This document shows positions 1 through 11,371 of a DNA stretch of 64,000 nt, one piece after another. Both the position numbers and the translations under genes were made by a program. The stretch is from Camillea tinctor (Eukaryota > Ascomycota > Sordariomycetes > Xylariales > Xylariaceae). The stretch covers positions 173,104 to 237,103 of the forward strand of contig MU394116.1 in assembly GCA_022578605.1 (NCBI GenBank), given 5' to 3'. The stretch's first letter is position 1; each line of letters starts with the position of its first letter. The notes beneath the pieces were generated by a model. The model saw only the letters and a program-made list of their open reading frames with translations. It did no database searches and was not told the DNA's origin.

Positions 1-3000
1 TCCCTGTGTTCGTGGTTTTGATTGTGGGCCGAGGAGACGCTGCGGTAGGTGCGGAGACGGGCTTAACGTTCGCACCACTGACAGACCGAGCCTGCGAAGC
101 AGGTCCTGTCGGCACTTTGACCTTCCCTCCCGCTCCAACTGTAGCCCATCCCGACGTACTGGGAGCAGCATTGGCAGTACTGGACCCTGTTGTTTGGTTG
201 GATAAGGGCAGCGCATTTGGCTTGCTAGCTAGATCAGCATAGCGCTTGCCAGCGCTGGCTGGTGTTCCAGTCTGTACAGCTAGTTCCTTGGCTTTCTGTT
301 TGCGCACCTCTTCCTCGCGTTGGATTTCGGCAAGTGTCTTTTTCTTATCAGCAGATTGCGTTGCTACTGCTAAGCCAGCCGGTGTTCCCTTGCTAGCCGC
401 AGGCTTAGCCCAGGGGCTGCTGCTTGGCCCTGGGCCAACTGGAGATGCAGTTCCCCATGTACTAGTCGTCGGCAGACCAGGAGCTGCAGCTGCAGCCTTC
501 TCGCGCTCTCGAGCTGCTTCTTGCTCAAGCATGGCACGTCGAGCTATAGCAGCAGCTTCCTCGGCCTTAGCCGCCTTCATGGCTTCAGCTTGTTGGATTT
601 CTTTCAAGCTAGGTCCTTTGTGCGACTCTACGCCGGTATCCTTGGCCCATGGTGCTAGAGGAGGCGGCTGGGTGGACGTGGCTGAGGTGATATCAGGCGT
701 CTCGGAACGGGAACTCGTTGCGTACTGATCCGGCAAGTTGGACTTGACACGTTGAGGGGCAGGCGCAGGCAAAGGGGTGCCAGTTTGGGGTGGTGGGAAA
801 GGAAGGGGAAGTCCGCTAAGCTTGGCTTGTGCTTGCTGGTACTCCTTGAAACTTTTATTGGCTACTGCCGAATCTTCCTTCTCAGGGTGGCGGTGGTTAC
901 TCTCCTGCTCATCAGATTTGTCGGGTGTGGCCTGCGCGGCAGCTTGAGGAGCTGGGCTGAGGCTGGCTAGTACTTCCTTTTCCGGCTGTTGATGATAAGT
1001 GCCCGATTCCTGCTGCTCGGCCAGTTCAGCATCGTGCTGTGCTCTTAGCTGTTCAAATTCCTGGAGACGACCTCGAAAGCCTTCGGCATCATCAGCTAGT
1101 TCGCCAGTTCCTGGCAATTGGCTACGAACTCCCGAATCGGTGGGTGGCACACCGATGGGTTGTGGAGGGATGTTCCCGCCCATCGCTCCTGCGTTGTGCA
1201 TGCCAGCCAACACCTGGCGTTCTGGTCCGGTCAAACGTGCGATCTCATCCTCTCGGTGGAACACTTCGAGGCCCGGGCCGGAACTGCCATGTGCGGCGGG
1301 TTGATGGTTGGCTGGCGGATCAAAAAAAGAACCCCCGGTGCCGATTGCACCAATAGGAGGTTGTGGAGGCATGGTCATAGGTGATGTCATGCTTCCAAAG
1401 CTCGGTTGGCTATGGAGGCTATGTGCGCTCGAGTGATGATTCAGGCCTGGCATCCCCGTCATGTGAGCGCGGGCCATATTTTGGTTAGAGAGGAACTCCC
1501 TCTGGCGGGCCATAAGATACTGTTCCTCCTGCTTGCGCCTCTCGAGGTTATTCTGTTCTTCAGCAGTCAATGTGCGTCCAAAGCTGGGGAACGCACCGAC
1601 CAACGGTGGCTGAATAACCCCATTGGCATTAGGAGAGAACGGTCCGCTCTGTGAAGGAGGTCCATGAGGAATGCCAATCTGGGGAACCAGAAAGGGTTCA
1701 CGGGAGTTTCCTATCCTCCTAATCAACTGGCCCAATGGTTCAAAGTCGGGATCCTCTAACTTCTTGACGCTCAAGTCCGCGGTGAAAAAATTAGCCTTAT
1801 ACCAATCATTCATTTCAAGCCCGGTGAATGGGCCTTGCTGATGTCCCTGCGGATCAAGATAAACCCAACGCATCCGGTCTGGCATGACCATAGTGCGGGA
1901 CTGGGCTGATGGGATCTCCGGGGCCTGGCCGCTCGAATAAGAAGGGGTATTACTACCAGGTGTAAAGGCCTGGGCCTGGGAGACGGCTGGAATGCCACCG
2001 TGTAGAGGCTCCGAGGTCGCGGGACCTCGGCCCGATTCAGCCTGGGCGAACATGTCGGCGAAAACACCTCGGCCACCTCTCATGGGACTTTCAGTCTCCC
2101 GAACAGGGTCTCCCAGGGCGTTTCGTCCGATGGCACCCAATGGATTAGCCTGACGGAGATCAGGAAGAGAGTCGCTGAGGCTGTCATGTTCGTGGGATTG
2201 CATCTGTGCTTGCATGGCAGGGGGAAACAGCGAACCAAGCTTGCTTGCTCGACCGAATGACCCGGTACCTCCAAAGGCAGCCGTCGTCGCAGGTCCAAAA
2301 ACGCCGCCGAGGTTGCCTAGACTGGGGGACTGGAGATCACCCACCGGGCCGAACAACGAACCACCAAAACCAGAGAAGGCAGCACGCTCTCGGTCGGGCG
2401 TGTTCGACGATGGCCATCCAGTTAAATTGCCTAGAGGGGGGTAAGCCTTCGCACCAACACTAGAGGTCTGGCTGCGGTCGCTGCCGTCAAAAGCTGCGTG
2501 GGCAAAGGAACGCGGCAGACCGGCCCCAAAAGCAGAAGTCGGTTCGCCGATACCACCTAGGCCATGTGGCTTATCTCCACCTTCATCGTGCTCACCGCGG
2601 TCCCCGGTAGGGCTGCGGTATGGGTTCGTCTCGGACGGGCTCAGCGGGGTATTGTCAGGATCCGCGTGGCTACCTAAATGCAGGCCAGCCATCCCGAAGT
2701 CACCGGCGGACCCCTTTACCGGGGTATCAAATGTGCGATCATGCAAATGGGCATGTGCCATGGGCGGAGGGCTAGTGTCCTGAGCACCTCCCAAGACAGC
2801 ACTACCCGACAAACTGTCGTCACCACCAAAAGGGTCAGTATCAGTACGGGGACGAGGGCGCCAGGTACGACTCGCATCCGCAGCAGATGATGCATCATTA
2901 GATTTATCAGATGCATCTTTAGGAAGAAACTGGGCAAGCCGGCTTTCGCCGCGCGCATTGCCAGGGCGTTTCTCCCCGATGGCAGAACCGGGGAGGGCAA

Positions 3001-4269
3001 AATTGCCAAAGCTACCCATTCCCGACATGGCGCCTACGGATGGATTTTGCCAGGGGTTATTGGCTACACCAAATCCTGTGCTCGGCGTAGTATTGTTTCG
3101 TGTCAAACCGAAGGCTAACGGCTTGGAGGCGGGTTCGCGCGTTCCGGGGTCTTCTTCGGGCTCTTCAAAAGTCGAATCCTTGGGATCATTATTCTTTCGT
3201 CCAAACCAATAAGTGGGATCGTCTCGGGTGGGGCGACTCGAGGCGGTTGGGGAGGTTAGGCCGCCACCGCCAGAATACGGGTTCGTGTCGGTAGTTTCAC
3301 GTCGCCGGGTACCAGGACGCGAAGCGGCAGAAGGCGAAGTCAATCCAAAGTGGTTAGAAGTTCCATGAGACACCGAGGTTTTACGACCGTTTAAGCCGCC
3401 GGTGGTATGGTTTCCATCCTTGTTCTGCGGTGGTGGCTTCATGGTAGAGTTAACATCAGAAGTAAACAACTGGACAATGGTCAGTTTTGGGGGGTTATGT
3501 CCAGAGATGCTCGACAACACGAAACAGAGGGGTATGAGAGTTCAACCCACCTCTTTCTCCTCGGGGGTCATTTCTTGTAAACCAACAGCTTTGGTAGTTC
3601 CAGAGTTGTCCCAACAGATATCCGGGTCTTGGGGCACGACATGCGAGTCTCCAGGTTTACCCCATCCTCGAGCGGCAGCACCATTAGCCTGTCCGGGACT
3701 CCAACCGGCTACGAACAAATTAGAGACGTCGTCCTGGTGAGGATTGGACTCCTGAGAGATGTTAAAGATAGACAGTATCTCATCTCTAGAATATCTCTGA
3801 GGAGCTAAGCTGTCAACAACAGTGGAGCCAACAGGCATGGCAGAAAGAACAGCCGGGTCAGCAGAGGCCGACTGTGCAGGTTCGGGGTTTTGCATCTGGT
3901 TAAGGGATTGGCTGGAAGGGGTGGTAGATGTCCGACGGAAAGTAAGAGTACCGTTAGTCGATCGTCCAGGACGAGGCCTATAGGGAGCATCACCAGATGG
4001 TTAGTTATGTGGGGTACGGGAGGAGCTTGTGTTGACATTGGGTAGGTAATTGACAAAAGTAGAAATAGTTGGAGCCCGAAGGGTAGCAGGCAATACAATA
4101 TGCAGAATGGGGGTTTGGGAGAGGGGGGGGGGGGGGGGGGGGGGTGGGGTGGGGGTGGGGGGGGGTTGGGGGGGGGGGTTTTATAAAAAAATTTTTTATT
4201 AAAATTTAAGGGAAAAAAAAGGGGGTGTAGTAAAAAAAGGNNNNNNNNNNCCGCCCCCCCCCCCCCCCC

Positions 4270-4317
<48 letters not shown>

Positions 4318-4903
4318 CCCCCCGGCCCCCCCGGCCGCCCCCGGTTTTCTCTCTCGATATTTTCTTCTCTTTTCAGTGCAACAGAAGGGGTAGAGAGAAA
4401 AACAGGAGGGGGTGAAGAAGGAGAAAAGGAAGATCTTAAGTGATAAGAACAAGAAAAAAAAAAAAGAGAAAACAAAGAAGAGAGTAACTCTAGTGGAATA
4501 AGAAATAATATATGTGTGTACACTAATCGTCAAGAGGAGGGGGGGTACAATATAGATGATGCTGATTGGGAGTTTTCCATATGGAAAGGTGAGGAATAAA
4601 ATAAAATAGGGGGGAAAAAAGGAGAGAGAAGAAGGAAAACAATCATGGAAAAAAGAGTAGATAGAAAAGGTGAAGGTGAAGAAGACAAGGAGGTGGAGGA
4701 CGACAGCAATGATGATGATGATGATGATAATAATAATAATAATAACATCAACAATAACAATGATGACGATGATAATTCACGTAAACCTACCACTCTCCAC
4801 CGGCATTCCCACGTCCATCATTCCTTGCTCCAGATCTCGTATCGCGATTTGCGTTTTGTCCAGCAGCTGCTGAAGCAAAACTCGATGGTAGATTGGAGGG
4901 CAT
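1..4903 (-). CDS. GYF-domain protein (Smy2/GIGYF type), 3' end outside window
   Basis: Exons on the minus strand are 4791-4903, 3551-3977 and 3469 down to the window edge, giving at least 1336 codons. The start (MPSNLPSSFASAAAGQ) opens exon 1. Intron 1 has a GTAGGT donor and a TAACTAAC branch site before TATAG; intron 2 is 81 nt. Phases fit throughout. The GYF domain lies near residues 713-765 (about 1.74-1.89 kb): it begins WVYLDPQG, continues QGPF and EMNDWYKANFF, and ends in a KKLEDPDFEP-like stretch. GYF domains bind proline-rich ligands; yeast Smy2/Syh1 act in translation-linked mRNA control and vesicle traffic. After the domain comes an Ala/Gln/Pro-rich region with a charged TLAEIQREEE helix near 0.3 kb, usual for the family. 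Intron 1 is 813 nt, far longer than others here, and contains a 10-N gap. The C-terminus cannot be seen. Confidence 0.9.
4121..4340. repeat. G-homopolymer / 10-N gap / C-homopolymer tract in intron 1 of the GYF gene
   Basis: A run of mostly G (about 4122-4178) is followed by low-complexity A/T, ten N at 4241-4250, and then mostly C to about 4340. G followed by C on one strand could pair into a hairpin, which would explain the failed assembly. The tract lies wholly inside the intron between exons 4791-4903 and 3551-3977, so the protein is unaffected. Base calls here are unreliable. Confidence 0.85.
4710..4773. repeat. GAT/AAT trinucleotide microsatellite in intron 1
   Basis: About six GAT units run into seven AAT units and then a degenerate AAC/GAT tail. 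It sits just downstream of the exon 1 donor of the GYF gene, inside the intron. Confidence 0.9.
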
Positions 4904-7172
4904 CTTGTTGGTAGAAAAAAAGAGACTGAGTCTGTCTTCGGTTCGTAATTGTGTGGTTTTTATATTTTTATTTTAGCCCTTGAAATCGGAGGTACGTCAA
5001 CGTCCAAAGTTTCACCAGGAATTAAGACTTTGTCTTTTTCTCTCTCTTTTGCTCTCTATCGTTCTCTTTCTAACTTGCTTGCTCTCTCTCTCTCTCTTTT
5101 TTTCCCTTCCTCTTTTTCAGATGGTTGGTATAGCACAGGCGGGGGGTTGAAGGAGGGGCGGGAGGGAGTGAGTATCGAAGTCGGTCTCGATGATGCTGTC
5201 GATGTCGATGTCGGTGTCGATGTCAATGTCGATGCCGAAATATAACAAAATGGTGTCGAGCGGTCGCGCAGCGTAAAGATGGGCAGAACAGGACTCGAGA
5301 TACAGGGGTGGGATAGTAATTCCTCTGTTTAGAAAAGTAGAGTCAATATGAGTGAGTGAGCAGGTGTAGGTGGCTAAGGCTAAGGTGGGTAGTAAAGTGT
5401 AAAGTTGAGGTCAAGTAAAATAAAATAAAAAGTGTGGTGAATAAGATGGGGAAAAGAAAAAAAAAAAGTTAGATTAGTTGATTCACCCACACATAAGACC
5501 CCCCCAAGACAGTGTGTGATTCGACAGCAGGTTGTAACAGCTGTAGGTTTCTGTCTGCTGGTGCTTAGTGATTGGGGCTTGGTAGTACTTGGTGATTGGT
5601 GCTTATTTTCTAGTGGTGCAAGTACTGTACTGTATGTATGTATGTACATACAATACACGATACATAGGCTAATACATACCTTGAATTGCACGAGTCAACT
5701 AAACAATAGTGTATAGTAAAGCTCTGCTAGAAAAAAAAAAAGAGGCTATAGCTTGACTACAAAATGTACGATGCAAACTGTTTCTGTCGATGCTGTTGCT
5801 TGATGCAAGACTGTGTATATCGTATCGTGTTTTGTTGTGTGTATGTATTTGTGTGCGTGTGCAGGGGGAAGAAAAAAAACGAGATCAAAAGTTAAAAAGT
5901 ATTTTTTTTTTCTCTCTCTGGTTCTCGCGAAGGTACGAAAAGTTATGGACGGTGTAGCGTCAAATTTTCAGAATTGTAGTTTCGTTTGAGGCGAAATGAG
6001 CACGAGCCACAGCTAAATCAACCAATGGCAATTGACTTTGCTCAGTGAAGTGGCTACTATTATATTATGTAAAAAAAAAAGCGACGTACCTAGGTAGGTA
6101 CCTAGGTAGCCTTCTCATATGGAGATGAAACCTACACACCATGTAAGGTTGGTCGAAGCATGTTGAGTTCAGGTTGTCTCAGAGCTGACTTCACCTAGCC
6201 ACATCGGATCTTCGATACATCCGTACCTATAGAATAGAAATAACTTATGCTACACCAGTAGACCTGCTGACCTTTACTTCTGGTACATGTACATACAGTA
6301 CAGTGGGGTACTTAGGTACCTTGGCAACTGCCTAAAGCTGCCCTAATCAGGTATTCCAGCAACACCTGAATCAGTACCTTGTCAGGCATGACCTCAGTTG
6401 TCTACAATATTCAATCTCTTGGTATTAGGTTATCGATCCAATATAGGTACCAGGGGTTAATACAATCAATAATCAAAAGCCGCCCCATGAGCGCATTGTC
6501 ACTATAACAGCTACCTATAAAATAATTGAACTACGAAATAAACAAATGAGTAAATAGATTATGTTCCTTATATGATTGATTTATGTATTTCTTATTTTAC
6601 TTTTGTTTTCTTTCTTTCTTCTTTTTTTCTGCCCCTAAAAGTGCACCTGGTGATGAGAAATATAGAGAACAAAAAAGGAGAGAGTTTCGCTTATAAGTTA
6701 AAAGTGCCTCAATCTCGTACGAATCTGAACTGAGACCAACATGTTAGATCTGTTCACTACAGTATTTCTAACTGTATGCAAAGTAGCTGTCGCTCCTTCG
6801 TATAACCTTAGGCACACGGTAACCGAGGTAAGCCAGAGGGGGGGTATACAACTCCTCGGACGTATCTAGTTCGGTTAACAATATATCATATCCAAAATCA
6901 TAGGAGGGTACGCTGTTGCCTACTCTAAACCTTGACCCTGGGTCTCACTTCTGGTACTATGATTTCAGATAGCTTGATATATTAACAATGTGAACATAAA
7001 TCAAGGTATAGGTACCCAGGTAGTTAAAGACTTTTTGCTCTAGGATTAAAATATGACTTGACTTGATATAATCCCGAGATTTTAGTATACCCTTTTTATA
7101 TTTTGCCTTGAGCAACTAAATACCTAGATGAATAGTATCGTATAATAACAAACAACTACCTATATATATATC

Positions 7173-7222
<50 letters not shown>

Positions 7223-7543
7223 GATATAAGACATGGTCTTATAAGTGCCTCGAGCAGAGAGTTATTATATAAAGCAAGAGAGCTTTCCATATAATATTAA
7301 TAATTCGATCCTCTAAAACAAATAGAATCAATTTCTCTATATAAAGGAAAGTAAGCTAAGCAATTCAAAAAAGAAAAGAAAAAAGAAAAAAAAAAGAAAG
7401 TCCAAGTCATTCTATAGACGCCGTCATCGCCAAAACAAATAACCCTTTAGTCTTTCTATCTTATTCTTGCCTTCCCCTTCGTGTTTCTCAATCTCCCAAA
7501 ACAATAAACCAGATATTTCACAATACCCTCGAGGAACTCCTTC
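4904..7543. other. Intergenic region between GYF gene and NRPS-like gene
   Basis: No gene is supported in these 2.6 kb. It holds the GYF promoter and 5' UTR (a CT-rich tract at about 5036-5105 and imperfect GTCGAT hexamer repeats at about 5185-5235), a perfect ACCTAGGT-type repeat near 6086-6109, a compound microsatellite at 7161-7219, and A/T-rich sequence that includes the 3' flank of the NRPS-like gene. Confidence 0.7.
7161..7219. repeat. Compound microsatellite (TA)n-(TG)n-(AG)n
   Basis: Five TA units, about nine TG units and about fourteen AG units follow one another with a single TC interruption. It lies in the 3' flank of the NRPS-like gene. Confidence 0.95.
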
Positions 7544-10500
7544 TTAAAAACCCCACTGCTTGCACCAGAGCTTCAGAAGCTCCGGCGTCACTGCCTTCGC
7601 CTCTCTCATCGTCGGGCTCTTCTCCTTCGTCCTCGTCATATCGAACATGACCGTCTCGCTCACCATCGTGAAGCTGCGGTACGAGTCGAGCAGCTTGATA
7701 CCTGGGTTCTTGTCTAGGCCCTCGGTGCTATCCGCCTTCTGGCTCGCCGCCAGCCTCTCGACCCACTCGTTGAAGCTGACGAGCTCCCGGATGCGCTCCT
7801 TGCCGTAGAACTCCTGCACTGCCGGCGCGAGCTCCTCCCACGTCGTCGACGACGGGTTGACCCCGTGGAAGTACCCGCTCAGCTGGCCCGCCGGCACCCG
7901 TTGAGCGATCCCGCCCACCTCCAGCACCAGCTTCGCGATCTTCTCGCACGGCGTCCAGTCCACCCGCGACATGGCGCCCAGGTCCGCCGGCAGCGCCCCC
8001 AGGTACAGGCTGCTCGCCACAATCGACGGGAACCACTCGTGCCGGTTCCAGCACCCCACCTCCGACTCGGGACCCGCGATCTGGCCCACGCGGATGATAG
8101 CCGCTTCGAAACCGCCTACCTTGGACGCGTCCTCGAGGATGAGACTGCCGATCATCTTGGACCGGCCGTAGCCCATGCTCGGCAGCGTGAAGTCCTCCAT
8201 GCGCTGCTCCGGGAACGGGCCCTTCTTGGTGTCCCACTTGTCGCCCGTGCCGATCGACGATATGAAGACGACGGCCACGCGCTTGGCCGCGAACGTGGCG
8301 AAGTCGCTGATGTTGCGCACGCCCCGGAAGTGTGGCTCGAATGACTCGGTGGGAATGTTGAAATTGACGGGCCAGGCGTTGTGGATGAAACTAAGTTAGA
8401 ATAAGAATGTTAGTCGTGAACAAATAAAAGGGGGAGCCAGAGAGAGAGAGAGAGAAATAGAAGCATCTCGTATAGGTACATACCGATCCGCACTGGATAG
8501 CAGTCTTTCATACGTCTCCTTAGGGAGACCGAAATCAGACCGCGACATATCCGCGTGCCAAAACTCAGCCTTGGTTTCATAGTCGAGAGGAAGACCACGC
8601 TCCTTCATAGCCTTAGCCTGCTGCTTCATGCCGCCATCCTCACCTCTGTTGAGACAGACAACTTTCTTAACTGCCGGGTTCGATACTAAGAACGCGAGGA
8701 TGTAAGATCCCAACATGCCGGTGGAGCCGGTCAGCAGGACTGTCTGACCTTCGTCAGCCGGATCGGGACGTCCTGCCTTAGGGCTCGGCAGATCGAGCGT
8801 GTATTTCTGCCAAAGCGCCTTCATCGCCTGGATATCGTGGTCCTCGCCGTCCCCATTCGCCGTATTAGCCCCACCATGCACAATGGACAGTATGTACTGA
8901 GCTAGTTTACGGGGGGTCGGATTGCTGTAGATCACACGAGTAGCCAGGGAAGTAGAATCCACGTGGAAGCCGGAGGCTGCAAGGCCGGCTTTGAGTAGCC
9001 GAGATGCGTTGATGACCTGCATCGAGTCGATGCCGGCGGTAAAGAAGTCCGTGTCTGGCTCAAGGCTGGCTTTGGCTCCGAGGTTGTGCTGGAACATATT
9101 CTCGATTGAGTCGATAAGTGCCTGCTCGGAGGTCACATCAATGGTGGGCGTATCTGTACCAACATCTCCAGCTTGCTCGTATATCTCATCTATCTCGTCA
9201 TGGTACAGCTTAACTGTGCCAGCCTTTTGAATCGTCCCCTGTGAAGTAATATTTGTGAGTGCTTATTCAACCAAATTAGGACACGTTTGGACATACCTTG
9301 CCGGCTCGCAAGAATGGCTTCTCGGGGTTCGAGAGAACCACAAACTGGCGTCCGATCTGCCCATGGGCGACAGTCTCCTTGTTGGCCTGCTTCACGAATT
9401 CGAAGACACTGTCGAGATACTCCTTTTTTTCCTCTTCGGTCTTGGGGAAACTAGTCGGCTCAACAATCAATGCAGGCTGAAACCGGTTCGAGCCAACCAC
9501 TATCGCACCCTTAACCTTGGGGTGGCCTTCAACAATTTGCTCGATAGTGACCGGGTTGAGTTTCTCTCCGTTAGAAAAAACGATGATGTTGTCGGACCTT
9601 CCATAGTAGGCCCAGTGATCGGGCAGGGTAGGGTGCGGCTTGTAATAGTCTTTGGTATCATACTCGTTGATATCTGGGAAGGTATAGAAGAACCCTTGTA
9701 AACCGGGGTGCTTATCCTTGCGGACGATGACAAGACGGTAAGCGTCCTCCTCGTTCTCGTCCTTGCGCCACTCCGCGCCAAAAAGCTCGCTGTTGAATAT
9801 GAAATATTGCCACAGCTCACTGTTAGGCTGATAATAAAGGGGGTAAGGACAGAACCTGATAAGTCAACAATTAGCAGATAGACCGTGGAAATATGGCGGA
9901 ATCCGACTTACTCCGTAGCCGAAATGGCATTTAGCATATGGATTCCAGCCTTTACTAGTCGGTTACCAGCTTCTCGTGACAGGTTGCCTATGCTGTGTTA
10001 GTCTTTCCAGCGGATGGAGACATAAGAACGCGACTACTGACCTCCTCCAAAAGCCACTGAACTCAATTTCTTCAGAGCTTGGACCGACTTCTCCTCTACG
10101 CTGATATCTTCCAGAATAGCAGGAGGGAGTATCCTGTTTCAATTTTGATTAGCATGTGATGCTGTCGCCGCGATTTGCGAAGACCGGATTCCATCATGAC
10201 ACTAAGCGCTTGAACGCAGCTACGGACAAGATGCGACGTTGCCGTTGGAAAACAGGCTTAGAAATGAGAAATGCTTACGCTCCCTGGACATCGAGGTTCT
10301 CTATACATTCAACGGTTAACTCCGCAGTCAGTGGTCGATTGGGAATACCCAGAGCAACAGGAACACCCCAGTAGATGGATGTTTGAAGGTAGAAGTACAT
10401 CCCAGCGGCGTGGAAAAGGGGCACTGAACCCAGTTTAGCTTTTGCGTGGTTGTTGGAATAATGGTGAATTGTACATACTTGGGATAAATGACCTACTGCA

Positions 10501-11371
10501 CCTCAAGGACCACTCCTTCATGAAGAACTTATAGCCTTTCCAATCGGGTAGATGGCGGTGGGCATCTGCAATGGCAAGCATACCATTCAAAGCTACAATC
10601 GGCTTAGGTATACCAGTGCTGCCAGAAGTATGCAGTACGCAGAAGGGTTCCCATTCGGCTTGTTCGAAAGTCTTGTTGTATGGAACTGGTTCCACCTCAT
10701 GCTTGGGAAGCCATGCTTCGAAGGGGCTAACCTCCATTACCCGCATTGCCCGTTCCTGTAGCAATGGTTCAATTACATCTCGGTATTCCTTTGAGTACCA
10801 AACGTTACGACAATCAGTCTTGTCGAAAAGACTTAGCTGTCCTTCTCGTGAGTTGCGTGGAGAGATGAAGAGTGCCTAGGACCTGTGTTAGTGAGGGGTT
10901 TATTCATGTATGAAGCAACATTCTCTCATACCTTATATCCTGCCTTAACTGCGGCAGCTACCATGATATAGTAACGACCATCATTAGGACCGATATAAGC
11001 AATAGTAGGGAACGTGTTGGCTGGCGCAGGTCCACATGTCTCAAGAATTTTACGAGCAATGTAGTTGATAGAGTTGGCGTATTCTCTATCGTTGACGTGA
11101 ATTAGTATTTGGGTTTTAATGAGCTTGGGAGAGGGAGGGATATGTTAAGAGACGACTGTCTCCCATAAACTAGTTAGACAAGTCGAGTTCAGACTACGTA
11201 CTTGAAGGTGACCGGTACCCAACCATCGCTAGGGTTGGAAGATCGTGGATAGCTAAAGACTTCCTTCTGGGGCTCGTTCTTAGCTCTCTCGTCGATGACA
11301 CTGACCAGAAGGCGCTTTTCACAGCCCTCATTCGTCCTCGCGTATCCGTTGATTCCGTTAGTTACTGCCAT
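7544..11371 (-). CDS. NRPS-like adenylate-forming reductase (A-T-R)
   Basis: Nine exons: 11202-11371, 10932-11085, 10479-10875, 10279-10423, 10042-10133, 9912-9987, 9297-9855, 8484-9238, 7544-8390; 1064 residues, all phases consistent. The adenylation domain has core motif HTSGSTG at residues 190-196, then MPLFHAAG, and YYGRSDNIIVFSNGEKLNP further on. The thiolation domain carries the phosphopantetheine serine in GIDSMQ (Ser603). The C-terminal NAD(P)-dependent thioester reductase has TGSTGMLG (701-708) and the Tyr857/Lys861 pair of YGRSK. There is no condensation domain. The family activates a carboxylic acid with ATP, loads it on the carrier and releases it reductively as aldehyde or alcohol; the substrate cannot be read from sequence. 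It begins the run of metabolic genes that ends with the regulator at 27.5 kb. Confidence 0.93.

Noticed and set aside
4645..4914. Asp/Asn-rich plus-strand open frame
   Set aside because: It is a translated microsatellite antisense to exon 1 and intron 1 of the GYF gene.
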